Of a stretch of 14,731 nucleotides of DNA, positions 8,222-14,722 are shown piece by piece. The position numbers were made by a program, and so were the translations under genes. Position 1 is the first letter of the stretch; each line of letters opens with the position of its first letter. This stretch comes from Oscillospiraceae bacterium (GTDB lineage Bacteria > Bacillota > Clostridia > Oscillospirales > Ruminococcaceae), in assembly GCA_028694405.1 (NCBI GenBank), contig JAQUTM010000038.1, positions 1 to 14,731 on the forward strand. Direction: 5' to 3'. Under the pieces are notes generated by a model that saw only the letters and a list, made by a program, of their open reading frames with translations, was not told where the DNA came from and searched no databases.

Positions 8222-8695
8222 TTAAGGTATCAGGTATTCCATTGCACTCATAAATCCTGTAGACAACATCTCCCAAATACTGGAGAATTTGCTTTCGGGA
8301 CGTTCTATTTTATTTTCACTCTCCAGCGTTATATATTCTATTTGGCTTTTATCCATTTTTATTAAGCCCAATCGCTGCGTCGCATATTCCTCTACATTTT
8401 TTACGCTGATTTTACTGTCCAGCTGTAAATTCAAATAAGTAAAGTCGCTTTGTGCCTCTACCAGTGCCGCCTGCTTTTCTGCCACGCTGCCGCTAAGCTC
8501 GGTTAACTTTGCACGGCTTGCCAACACACTAAATATCAGCGCTAAAACAATAGCACCCAAAAAAATTAAATTTAAACTGTGAAAGCGCGCCTTGGTAAGC
8601 CCTTTCTTGCCTTGTGCTACGGTTACGCGGGGACGCGCCGGCTTTTCCTCTCGATTTTCAAATATACTTAAATCGTAAGCTTCTTCGTTTTGCAA
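8222..8695 (-). CDS. ftsL: FtsL/DivIC-like septum protein
   Basis: FtsL is a small bitopic membrane protein that, with DivIC/FtsB and DivIB/FtsQ, activates the FtsW-PBP synthase at the septum. From the TTG at 8695 the product is 157 residues: a charged cytoplasmic tail (1-40), one membrane helix (about 42-59), a coiled-coil-like periplasmic stretch (about 62-95), and VEEYATQRLGLIKMDKSQIEYI (101-122), which resembles the end of the DivIC/FtsL domain. About 30 further residues follow, ending in a predicted helix. The start is decided by an almost perfect AAGGAGGTGA ribosome site; a longer frame to 8737 would place that site inside the coding region. Assignment rests on topology, size and position between rsmH and ftsI, since FtsL sequences diverge strongly. 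Confidence 0.85.
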   Translation of the reverse strand: MQNEEAYDLSIFENREEKPARPRVTVAQGKKGLTKARFHSLNLIFLGAIVLALIFSVLASRAKLTELSGSVAEKQAALVEAQSDFTYLNLQLDSKISVKNVEEYATQRLGLIKMDKSQIEYITLESENKIERPESKFSSIWEMLSTGFMSAMEYLIP

Positions 8696-8700
8696 TGGGC

Positions 8701-8710
8701 TCACCTCCTT
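8701..8710 (-). promoter_or_regulatory. Near-consensus ribosome binding site fixing the ftsL TTG start
   Basis: Minus-strand AAGGAGGTGA, complementary to the 16S rRNA tail over its whole length, lies 5 nt upstream of the TTG at 8695 (8 nt from the GGAGG core). It identifies a non-ATG start and excludes the longer N-terminus. Confidence 0.85.
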
Positions 8711-8765
8711 TTGTGCTTTTAAGCAACGTGTACACAACTACACGCAGCCCCTGCAAATGCTGTTA

Positions 8766-9692
8766 TTAAAGTTTTTCAATAATGCGCAACTTGGCGCTGC
8801 GGCTGCGACGGTTTTCTTCTTGCTCCTGTGCACATGCTTCCAACGGTTTTTTGGTAATTGGTTTTGCTTTGGCCTTGCCCCCACAGACGCATACAGGAAA
8901 TTCGGGTGGACAAGTACAAGCAGTACACCACTGCTTAAACCGTTGTTTTACCAACCTGTCCTCTAAACTGTGAAACGTAATAATACAAAATCTCGCTCCG
9001 GTATTCATACTTTCAAACAGAGCATCTAAGCCCTCACTCAGCGCATCTAACTCTCCATTTACAGCAATGCGTATTGCCTGAAAGCTGCGTCTGCTTGGAT
9101 TTTTATCCTTGCGACGCACGGCGGGCGGTAAAGCGCTTGCAATGGTATCTGCCAACTGAGCAGTTGTTAAAATTGGAGTTGCCTGCCTTACCTGCTCTAT
9201 TTTCCCTGCAATTTTCCAAGCAAAAGGTTCCTCGCCATACTCTTTTAAAATGCGGCTCAGTTCCTCACGGCTTGCGGTGTTCACCAAATCAGCTGCGGTA
9301 GGGCCTTCTTGGCTCATGCGCATATCTAAGGGTGCGTCTCCGTTATAGCTAAAGCCGCGTTCACGCTTATCCAGCTGATGGGAAGAAACGCCTAAGTCAA
9401 GCAAAGCGCCATCGATACCGTCTATCCCTAAATCCGAAAGTGCGTCCTTCACATAGCGAAAATTAGTACGATATACAGTAGCAGGTAGTCCTGCTAAGCG
9501 CTCACTGGCAGCCGCAATGGCGTCAGGGTCTTGGTCTAAACTAATTAATCTGCCATTGGTAAGTCTTTTGGCAATTTCTCTGCTATGGCCTGCACCGCCT
9601 GTTGTTCCGTCCACATATATTTTGTCCGGACGAATGTTCAGTCCATCTAAACATTCCTGCAGCATAATTGGCACATGTGTAAAATCCGCCAT
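8766..9692 (-). CDS. rsmH: RsmH (MraW), 16S rRNA m4C1402 methyltransferase
   Basis: RsmH is the SAM-dependent enzyme that methylates N4 of cytidine 1402 in the decoding centre of 16S rRNA; its gene is a near-universal second member of dcw clusters. The 308-residue product matches family length and shows HVPIMLQECLDGL (6-18), the SAM-binding loop VDGTTGGAGHS (27-37), LLDLGVSSHQLD (97-108), RGFSYNGDAPLDMRM (112-126), FQAIRIAVNGEL (204-215), TFHSLEDRLVKQRFK (239-253) and the C-terminal NRRSRSAKLRIIEK. A cysteine-rich stretch (C256, C259, C261, C268, C270) precedes the C-terminus, as in many Firmicutes homologues. The ATG at 9692 has GGGAGGAT just upstream. It follows mraZ after 56 bases and precedes ftsL by 70. 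Confidence 0.97.
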   Translation of the reverse strand: MADFTHVPIMLQECLDGLNIRPDKIYVDGTTGGAGHSREIAKRLTNGRLISLDQDPDAIAAASERLAGLPATVYRTNFRYVKDALSDLGIDGIDGALLDLGVSSHQLDKRERGFSYNGDAPLDMRMSQEGPTAADLVNTASREELSRILKEYGEEPFAWKIAGKIEQVRQATPILTTAQLADTIASALPPAVRRKDKNPSRRSFQAIRIAVNGELDALSEGLDALFESMNTGARFCIITFHSLEDRLVKQRFKQWCTACTCPPEFPVCVCGGKAKAKPITKKPLEACAQEQEENRRSRSAKLRIIEKL

Positions 9693-9748
9693 ATTATCCT
9701 CCCATTCTGGCTATTGCCGCTAAAAGGCAATTTTATCTTTAAAGCTTT

Positions 9749-10168
9749 TTAAAATTCCAGTTCTTCCATTGCCTGCGCAATCGGTCCATCAGCAAATTCG
9801 TCCTGCATGGACGTCCACTTTTCGGCGCTCCATATTTCTGCGTGACTGCCAACACCAATTACTACAATTTCTTTATCAAGCGCCGCATGCTTACGCAAAT
9901 TGGGGGGCAATAAAATGCGCCCCTGCTTGTCCGGTTCAACCAGCGCTGCCCCGGCATATAAAAAACGAGAAACATTGCGGCTTTTGACCATGCTTTTTTC
10001 GGCTAACAGCCCGGCTATACGCTCAAATTCTGCTTCGGCAAAAGCCACGCAGCAGTCGTCTAACCACCGCGTAACGTAAAAACGTTCACCGATTTCCTCG
10101 CGAAATTTTGCAGGAAAGCCTATGCGGCCTTTCGCATCAGCCGTATAGCTGTATTCGCCTATCAGCAC
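9749..10168 (-). CDS. mraZ: MraZ, transcriptional regulator of the dcw cluster
   Basis: MraZ is an AbrB-fold, ring-forming DNA-binding protein that represses its own operon by binding short tandem repeats in the promoter region. The 139-residue product has the typical duplicated structure with two DxxxR motifs: DAKGRIGFP (11-19) and DKQGRILLP (80-88). The initiation codon is GTG, giving MLIGEYSYTADAKGR as the classic N-terminus, with a GAGGTG ribosome site 5 nt upstream. Its expected operator, TGGGT repeats with 5-nt spacers, is present about 100 bases upstream (10266-10290), which strongly supports autoregulation. It heads the division cluster, directly before rsmH. Confidence 0.97.
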   Translation of the reverse strand: MLIGEYSYTADAKGRIGFPAKFREEIGERFYVTRWLDDCCVAFAEAEFERIAGLLAEKSMVKSRNVSRFLYAGAALVEPDKQGRILLPPNLRKHAALDKEIVVIGVGSHAEIWSAEKWTSMQDEFADGPIAQAMEELEF

Positions 10169-10265
10169 GTTTTCACCTCATCCTGCGCGAAAGCTTTTAC
10201 TCAAGCGTATCCTACGTAATAAGTATTTATAAAAATTTATACTTTACAAGAAATATAAATATTTT
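10169..10265 (-). other. mraZ leader region
   Basis: About 100 AT-rich bases lie between the operator boxes and the mraZ start. With transcription from the promoter at 10304-10332 this would be part of a 5' leader of roughly 130 nt. It holds the mraZ ribosome site (10174-10180). A weak inverted repeat (AAGTAT...ATACTT, 10221-10244) was seen, but no convincing riboswitch or second promoter. Confidence 0.5.
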
Positions 10266-10290
10266 ACCCACTTTTACCCACTTTTACCCA
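10266..10290 (-). promoter_or_regulatory. MraZ operator: three tandem TGGGT boxes
   Basis: On the minus strand TGGGT occurs at 10286-10290, 10276-10280 and 10266-10270, each pair separated by the identical spacer AAAAG. This is a perfect TGGGN-N5-TGGGN-N5-TGGGN pattern, the arrangement described for the MraZ binding box in enterobacteria. Boxes recur every 10 bp, on one face of the helix. They lie just downstream of the -10 element, so bound MraZ should block promoter clearance or initiation. Confidence 0.9.
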
Positions 10291-10303
10291 CTAAAGTAAA
10301 TTT

Positions 10304-10332
10304 ATTATAACGTTTTACCCATTTAAAAGCAA
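10304..10332 (-). promoter_or_regulatory. Housekeeping promoter of the mraZ/dcw operon
   Basis: On the minus strand TTGCTT (10327-10332) and a consensus TATAAT (10304-10309) are separated by exactly 17 nt. The -35 is only a half match, the -10 is perfect. The predicted transcription start is near 10297, leaving the three MraZ boxes in the first 30 or so transcribed bases. A fourth TGGGT box lies inside the spacer. Confidence 0.8.
10317..10321 (-). promoter_or_regulatory. Fourth, promoter-spacer MraZ box
   Basis: A further TGGGT followed by AAAA, as in the tandem boxes, sits between the -35 and -10 elements. It is 31 bp from the nearest tandem box, about three helical turns. A MraZ ring contacting this box and the tandem set together would cover the -10 element. 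The functional role is inferred. Confidence 0.6.
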
Positions 10333-10517
10333 GACTAAAAACATATAAAACCTGAAAAAAAGGCTATCGACATTTTTCTTTTACCCGCGTCCGGGTGTAT
10401 CATTATTTTTAGCAAAAATTCCTATTATTTCCAAATAAGCACCATAAAATGCCATTTTTAGTCATTTATTTTTTATAATTCAAATAAGTAATTGCCCCTT
10501 TATGACTTTTCAAAGCA
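10333..10517 (-). other. AT-rich intergenic region upstream of the mraZ promoter
   Basis: No gene is supported here. The stretch is strongly AT-rich, with A/T runs just upstream of the promoter that could act as an UP element. A small hairpin (ACCCG-cgtc-CGGGT, 10383-10396) stands out by its GC content; its 5' arm reads GCGGGTAAAAG on the minus strand, one base from the MraZ repeat unit. A weak second promoter candidate (TTGGAA with a poor -10) was seen but is not convincing. Confidence 0.45.
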
Positions 10518-10564
10518 AAAAAAATAAGTTTATCTCGTTCTGCTTGAGATAAACTTATTTTTTT
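10518..10564 (-). terminator. Intrinsic terminator of the rsmD-coaD-vanZ operon
   Basis: A 19-bp A/T-capped stem (10518-10536 with 10546-10564, core ATAAGTTTATCTC paired with its complement) and a 9-nt loop, followed on the minus strand by a run of eight T. It begins 6 bases after the stop of the VanZ-family gene. The flanking A-run on the other side could make it bidirectional, but no convergent gene is present. Confidence 0.9.
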
Positions 10565-10569
10565 AATTT

Positions 10570-11160
10570 TTAATTTTTATCGTTGTAGCTATGAAAAATT
10601 TGCTGATTTTCAGGCTCGCAATTTTCATGTAAAATAGTGGATTTAGCTTTAGGTCGAAAACAACGTCGGACTAGATAACATATGCCTAACAGCACACAAA
10701 ATACCGATATGCCTCCTAAGCTGCCTATATAATCAAAACAAACATCCAGTACACTACAGCTTCGTCCCGGTATAAACATTTGATGCAGTTCATCGCTTAT
10801 GGCGTAAAGTAAGCAAAAATTACTGGTTACAGAAAATTTAGTAAATAAACCGCAACGCGTAATACACATTGCCAACATTCCCAAAAAGCCCAGTACCGCA
10901 TATACCGCAACGTGGGCACCTTTGCGTACAAATGTATTTACCACATCTGACAATTTTACGTTGAATGTATCTTCTAATTTATCACCGGCCTGCACCAAAG
11001 CCGAATAATAGTAAGGCGTTAGATTTTCTACAATTTCTTCATTGCGTAAACTGCTGGCCTCTTTATTCTCTCCGGAAAGAAAAAAAATAACCATCGCCCA
11101 CGCTACTACTAAGCCAACACAAAAAACATTGCGTATAGCACTCAAAAATTTATTTTTCAT
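10570..11160 (-). CDS. VanZ-family membrane protein
   Basis: This 196-residue protein has about four hydrophobic segments and VanZ-family hallmarks: WAMVIFFLSGENKEAS (21-36), VRKGAHVAVYAVLGFLG (78-94), and the conserved block YAISDELHQMFIPGRS (119-134) followed by VLDVCFDYIGSLGG (137-150). Enterococcal VanZ gives low-level teicoplanin resistance by an unresolved mechanism; most chromosomal homologues have no defined role, so no resistance is claimed. A hydrophilic tail of about 27 residues follows the last membrane segment. The ATG lies only 3 bases after the preceding stop and has no recognisable Shine-Dalgarno sequence, implying translational coupling to the coiled-coil gene. It is the last gene of its operon, directly before the terminator, and next to the dcw cluster. 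Confidence 0.88.
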   Translation of the reverse strand: MKNKFLSAIRNVFCVGLVVAWAMVIFFLSGENKEASSLRNEEIVENLTPYYYSALVQAGDKLEDTFNVKLSDVVNTFVRKGAHVAVYAVLGFLGMLAMCITRCGLFTKFSVTSNFCLLYAISDELHQMFIPGRSCSVLDVCFDYIGSLGGISVFCVLLGICYLVRRCFRPKAKSTILHENCEPENQQIFHSYNDKN

Positions 11161-11163
11161 ATT

Positions 11164-11625
11164 TTATAAATTATTTTTTGCAGTTTGTCGTAAAGTACTG
11201 CGCACATTTTTTACCTCTGCCGCGCTGCGCGCCAACTGTTCCTCTGTTTGGCGCAGCATATTTTCACAGTAATCTGTCACAGTGGTACGCATTTCACGGG
11301 CACTGGTTTGGCTTGCATTTAAAATTTCTGCCGCACGCTGCTGTGCCTGCTTTACAATTTCCTGTTCATTTATCAATGCACGCGCACGGTCTTCTGCTTT
11401 TTTAACAATCGCCTCGGCCTCACGGCGCGCAGTTGCCACAATATCTGCACGGTCTTGTACAATCGCCTTAGCTTGTCTAATCTCACTGGGCAAGTTAAGG
11501 CGTATTTCATCTAAAACATCACGCACCTTATCGGTGTCTACCACACGTTTTCCACCGCTGAAAGGCATATTTATGCCTTCCTCCATAGATTCATCTATCA
11601 TATCTAAAAGTTCGTCTATGTTCAT
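11164..11625 (-). CDS. Conserved coiled-coil protein of unknown function
   Basis: From the ATG at 11625 the product is 153 residues, soluble, highly charged and rich in Ala, Glu, Arg and Gln. A short N-terminal region with a Gly-rich, probably flexible link (MPFSGGKR, 20-27) leads into a long heptad-like helix (about 31-148) with stretches such as ARREAEAIVKKAEDRARA (66-83), reminiscent of DivIVA-type or ATP-synthase b/H-subunit stalk coiled coils. There is no membrane segment and no nucleotide-binding motif. Similar short coiled-coil proteins are often labelled ATPase in Firmicutes near coaD; nothing here supports enzymatic activity. AAAGGAG (11632-11638) 6 nt before the ATG fixes the start; an extension to 11658 would include that site. 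It lies between coaD and the VanZ-family gene and is probably translationally coupled to the latter. Confidence 0.8.
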   Translation of the reverse strand: MNIDELLDMIDESMEEGINMPFSGGKRVVDTDKVRDVLDEIRLNLPSEIRQAKAIVQDRADIVATARREAEAIVKKAEDRARALINEQEIVKQAQQRAAEILNASQTSAREMRTTVTDYCENMLRQTEEQLARSAAEVKNVRSTLRQTAKNNL

Positions 11626-11659
11626 GTTTTTCTCCTTTGCGTACAATATTGGTTGCATT

Positions 11660-12145
11660 TTATATGTTCTCTTTTATACGTTTCTCAATTTGTTCTCTTA
11701 CTGCAGCAGGTACAAAATCTGCAATGCTGCCGCCGCCTTCTCCAACCTGCTTCACAATACTGCTGGAGAGATACATATATTCACTGTCGGTATTTAAAAA
11801 CATCGTCTCCAAAAGCGGATTCAGCTTTTTATTAATCAGAGACATCTGAAACTCATACTCAAAATCGGTAACGGCACGCAAGCCTTTTACCAATGCATCT
11901 GCCTTTACCTGATGCGCATAATCTGCCAGTAACCCGCTGTAAGCATCTACCTTTACATTGGGCAGGTATCGTGTACAGCTGCGTATCATATCCACCCGCT
12001 CTTCATCAGTAAAAAGTGGTACTTTCGTAGGATTTTTAAGCACCAATACAATTACTTCATCAAACAGCTTAGCGGTACGTTCAATAATATTTAAATGCCC
12101 GTTTGTAATGGGGTCAAAGCTGCCGGGACAAATAGCTATGGCCAT
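11660..12145 (-). CDS. coaD: CoaD, phosphopantetheine adenylyltransferase
   Basis: CoaD transfers AMP from ATP to 4'-phosphopantetheine, making dephospho-CoA, the penultimate step of coenzyme A synthesis in the cytoplasm. The 161-residue product has normal family length and clear signatures: CPGSFDPITNGHLNII (6-21) containing the nucleotidyltransferase TxGH motif, LVKGLRAVTDFEYEFQM (85-101), and YLSSSIVKQV (125-134). Usually the second motif reads LIRGLR; lysine replaces arginine at residue 88. The ATG lies 3 bases after the rsmD stop, with the purine-rich AGAGGAAG inside the end of rsmD as its ribosome site. The rsmD-coaD pair is widely conserved in bacteria. Confidence 0.97.
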   Translation of the reverse strand: MAIAICPGSFDPITNGHLNIIERTAKLFDEVIVLVLKNPTKVPLFTDEERVDMIRSCTRYLPNVKVDAYSGLLADYAHQVKADALVKGLRAVTDFEYEFQMSLINKKLNPLLETMFLNTDSEYMYLSSSIVKQVGEGGGSIADFVPAAVREQIEKRIKENI

Positions 12146-12148
12146 GGC

Positions 12149-12712
12149 TTATTCTTCCTCTCCCTGTGTAAGATATTGGTACTTTGTTACTAAAACTTTA
12201 CCATATTTATATTGCTTTACCTTGGTTAAATTTTCTACCTGCTGCGGTAAATCAATTTCAATCTCACTCTCGCAAAAAACTACGCCGTTGGGCGCACATA
12301 CCTGCGCTACCCGTGGTAAAACATTTTGTAATGTGCCCTTATTGTAAGGCGGATCTAAAAACACTACCTGAAATTTTTCTTTACTGCCCAGTAAAAAGCT
12401 TAAAGCAGTATCCGCGCTTGTAGTGATAACTTTTGCATTTTTTACAAGGCCGGTATCCTTTAAGTTTTCATTTACAACCGCAATAGCCTCTTTGCTCTCA
12501 TCAACAAAGGTACATTTTAAAGCGCCGCGGCTTAAAGCTTCTATACCCATTTGGCCGCTGCCCGCAAACAAATCCAGTACATTGGCGCCCGGCACCAAAA
12601 ATTGTACCGCACTGAAAATGGCTTCTTTTACCCGTGCAATCGTAGGGCGCGTAGCCAATCCGTCTAATGTGGCCAAATTTTTGCCTCGCGCTGTACCAGA
12701 AATTACTTTCAT
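12149..12712 (-). CDS. rsmD: RsmD, 16S rRNA m2G966 methyltransferase
   Basis: RsmD is the SAM-dependent enzyme that methylates N2 of guanosine 966 in 16S rRNA during 30S assembly. The 187-residue product starts VISGTARGKNL (3-13) and TRPTIARVKEAIF (21-33), both typical of the family, then has the SAM-binding segment VLDLFAGSGQMGIEALSRGA (45-64) and the catalytic motif LDPPYNKG (119-126). The ATG at 12712 is preceded by AGAGGAAA at about 9 nt. It is the first gene after the promoter at 12779-12807 and is followed almost without gap by coaD. Confidence 0.96.
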   Translation of the reverse strand: MKVISGTARGKNLATLDGLATRPTIARVKEAIFSAVQFLVPGANVLDLFAGSGQMGIEALSRGALKCTFVDESKEAIAVVNENLKDTGLVKNAKVITTSADTALSFLLGSKEKFQVVFLDPPYNKGTLQNVLPRVAQVCAPNGVVFCESEIEIDLPQQVENLTKVKQYKYGKVLVTKYQYLTQGEEE

Positions 12713-12778
12713 AATCGTGTTTCCTCTACCGTTTTAAATCAATTTTATGCGGTTTTCTTTCCCTTTTTTGTATTCTTT

Positions 12779-12807
12779 ATTATGGCTGTAAAAGGTTTTG
12801 TTGTCAA
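12779..12807 (-). promoter_or_regulatory. Strong housekeeping promoter of the rsmD-coaD operon
   Basis: On the minus strand a perfect TTGACA (12802-12807), a 17-nt spacer and CATAAT (12779-12784, five of six bases matching). The start point is expected near 12772, giving a leader of about 60 nt. It separates the operon transcriptionally from uvrC, whose stop lies 30 bases upstream of the -35; no clear terminator lies between them. Confidence 0.87.
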
Positions 12808-12837
12808 GTATTGCCTGTTATGCAGACAAAATATACC

Positions 12838-14664
12838 TTACATGGTAGGGTGATAATACAAATACACTGCCTTCGCCGCCTTTTGCGTTACTCCTTTTAC
12901 TGCCTGCAATTCTTCTTGCGTGGCTTGTCCCACCGCTGCAACTGTCTTAAAAGCTTTTAACAGGGCTTTAGCGGTTTGAGGACCTACACCTTCAATTTTT
13001 GTTAAACTTATTCCTAAAGTTTTGCTTTTTGCCATTTGCCGTTGATACGTTATGGCAAATCGGTGCACTTCGTCTTGTACGGAAGTAATAAAAGTAAACA
13101 CGCCTCGATTCATATTGATGGCAATTTCCGCACCATCCGTATCAACAATCGCACGGGTACGGTGTTTATCATCTTTTACCATGCCAAACAAGGGAACATC
13201 TGCAAAAGCAGTGCCAAACAACACGTTTTTTACTACGCTCACCTGTCCTTTACCGCCATCTAGCAGTATTAAATCCGGCTTTATGCCAAATTGACCTGTG
13301 GCACCCTGCTCATACTCTTTTACTCGGCGGCTTAAGGTCTCGGCCATGCTGGCGTAGTCATCTGTACCCTGTACGCTGTTTATTTTAAAGCGGCGATATC
13401 CGCTTTTTTGCGGTTTACCGTTTTCAAACACAACCATTCCTGCCACGCTGGTACCGTCACCCCAGTTACTGATATCATAACTCTCTATTATACGCGGCGG
13501 TGTTGGCAGCCCCAATAAAGAGGCAAATTCGTCCAAGGTACGCTCTTCTCTTGTGTGGCGTCCGCGCTCACGCGCTAAGCGCTCTACACCGTTTACATAG
13601 GCCATTTGCACTAGTTGTGCGCCTTCTCCTCGTTCCGGCACATATAGCCGTACATTGCTGCCGCGGGTTTCGGTAAAAAGCTGTTGCAGGCTATCGCTGT
13701 CCTGTGGCAAAGCATCTATGGCTATTATTTTTGGTATTTCTCCGCCGCCTAAATAGTAACTGGGCAAAAACTCCTCTCTTAGCGCTCCTGTATCAGTAGT
13801 GCCTTTAAAAACAAACTCTTTTTTATCAATAAGACGACCCTGCCTGATGCGCAAAATTGCTACACATAAATTATCTGCTGCGCTTGCAAGCGCAATTACA
13901 TCTTGTTCCGGCACCTTTGTAGCTACAACCTTTTGCCCTTTGCTTACTTTTTCTATTGCAGTAATCTGGTCTCTCAGCAGAGCTGCCTTTTCAAAGTCTA
14001 AGCGCTCGGCGGCATCTTCCATGCGTTGACGCAGGGTTTTTAAAATTTCACTTTTTCCTTGCTTAACAAGGCGAATAGCACCGCGCACGCTTTCGTTATA
14101 ATCTTCTTGTTTAATTTTGCCACTGCACACACCCATGCACCGTCCAATATGCGCATTTAAGCACGGTCTGCCTTTTCTAAAATCCTGCGGAAAGTTTTTT
14201 TCACATGTAGGCAAGCGAAAAGCTGTATTTGCGGTTTCTACCATTTCTCGCACAGCAAAGCTGGAGGTGTACGGGCCTATATACTCGGCGCCGTCATCTT
14301 CTATTTGTAAAGCGGCCGTTATGCGCGGGTAAGGTTCGTTAGATACCTTTACATAACTGTACCCCTTATCATCTTTTAATAAAATATTATACTTAGGTAA
14401 ATGTAGCTTAATCTGACTGCATTCCAAAACCAGCGCTTCAAACTCGCTTTGCGTTACAATTACATCAAACTCAAAAGCATTGTTAATCATTTTGGTAACT
14501 TTCGCATCATGGGGAACCCCCTCACGAAAGTATTGACTAACACGCGTGCGCAGCCTTTTCGCTTTTCCGATATATATAATTTCAGAGGTTTTGTCTCGTA
14601 TGATGTAAACCCCCGGTAATAGCGGAAGCATTTTTGCCTTTTCGTATAGTTCTTGTTTGGTCAT
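12838..14664 (-). CDS. uvrC: UvrC, excinuclease ABC subunit C
   Basis: UvrC makes both incisions around a lesion in nucleotide excision repair after UvrB loads on the DNA. From the ATG at 14664 the product is 608 residues, close to the E. coli enzyme. Domains in order: the GIY-YIG nuclease (GVYIIRDKTSEIIYIGKAKR, 18-37) for the 3' cut; a four-cysteine cluster C154, C168, C176, C180, spaced like the 4Fe-4S site known in E. coli UvrC; the UvrB-binding UVR motif (about 206-241); the RNase H-like nuclease for the 5' cut with D397, the DD pair 435-436, D469 in LLDGGKGQ, and H534 in DEVHRFAI; and a helix-hairpin-helix pair (about 553-605). The frame extends 48 bases upstream to a TTG without a ribosome site; AAGGCG before the ATG favours 14664. 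Confidence 0.96.
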   Translation of the reverse strand: MTKQELYEKAKMLPLLPGVYIIRDKTSEIIYIGKAKRLRTRVSQYFREGVPHDAKVTKMINNAFEFDVIVTQSEFEALVLECSQIKLHLPKYNILLKDDKGYSYVKVSNEPYPRITAALQIEDDGAEYIGPYTSSFAVREMVETANTAFRLPTCEKNFPQDFRKGRPCLNAHIGRCMGVCSGKIKQEDYNESVRGAIRLVKQGKSEILKTLRQRMEDAAERLDFEKAALLRDQITAIEKVSKGQKVVATKVPEQDVIALASAADNLCVAILRIRQGRLIDKKEFVFKGTTDTGALREEFLPSYYLGGGEIPKIIAIDALPQDSDSLQQLFTETRGSNVRLYVPERGEGAQLVQMAYVNGVERLARERGRHTREERTLDEFASLLGLPTPPRIIESYDISNWGDGTSVAGMVVFENGKPQKSGYRRFKINSVQGTDDYASMAETLSRRVKEYEQGATGQFGIKPDLILLDGGKGQVSVVKNVLFGTAFADVPLFGMVKDDKHRTRAIVDTDGAEIAINMNRGVFTFITSVQDEVHRFAITYQRQMAKSKTLGISLTKIEGVGPQTAKALLKAFKTVAAVGQATQEELQAVKGVTQKAAKAVYLYYHPTM

Positions 14665-14684
14665 ATTTTTCGCCTTTTTTATAT

Positions 14685-14722
14685 AGTTTATAAACTTACT
14701 GCATTTTTGCAAATACAGTAAG
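14685..14722. repeat. Palindrome and hairpin upstream of uvrC
   Basis: A 12-bp perfect palindrome (AGTTTATAAACT, 14685-14696) overlaps a hairpin with arms CTTACTG/CAGTAAG (14695-14701 and 14716-14722), one mismatch, four more pairs and a TTGC loop. On the plus strand the hairpin is followed by a run of six T (14725-14730), giving a terminator-like form. On the minus strand only three T follow. It may end antisense transcription, or mark the 3' end of an upstream gene outside the window. Confidence 0.5.

Noticed and set aside
8696..8737. Longer FtsL N-terminus beginning at 8737
   Set aside because: It would place the near-perfect ribosome site AAGGAGGTGA inside the coding region; the TTG at 8695 fits far better.
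9702..9735. Small hairpin in the mraZ-rsmH gap (TTGCC...GGCAA)
   Set aside because: Only five pairs, with no U-tract on the transcribed strand; not distinguishable from chance.
10262..10321. Short direct repeats resembling a CRISPR or satellite array
   Set aside because: The unit is only 10 bp with identical 5-nt spacers and matches the MraZ operator pattern next to mraZ; there are no unique spacers and no cas genes.
10570..11160. Glycopeptide resistance determinant
   Set aside because: The gene is a VanZ-family homologue only; no vanH/A/X or vanRS genes are nearby, and chromosomal homologues are common in susceptible Firmicutes.
11626..11658. Longer coiled-coil protein beginning at the ATG at 11658
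   Set aside because: The extension contains AAAGGAG at the right distance from the ATG at 11625 and starts almost on the coaD stop with no better site of its own.
11282..11797. A 171-codon open frame on the plus strand
   Set aside because: It lies antisense across coaD and the coiled-coil gene, is rich in Ser and Ile as expected from reversed codons, has no ribosome site, and shows no domain.
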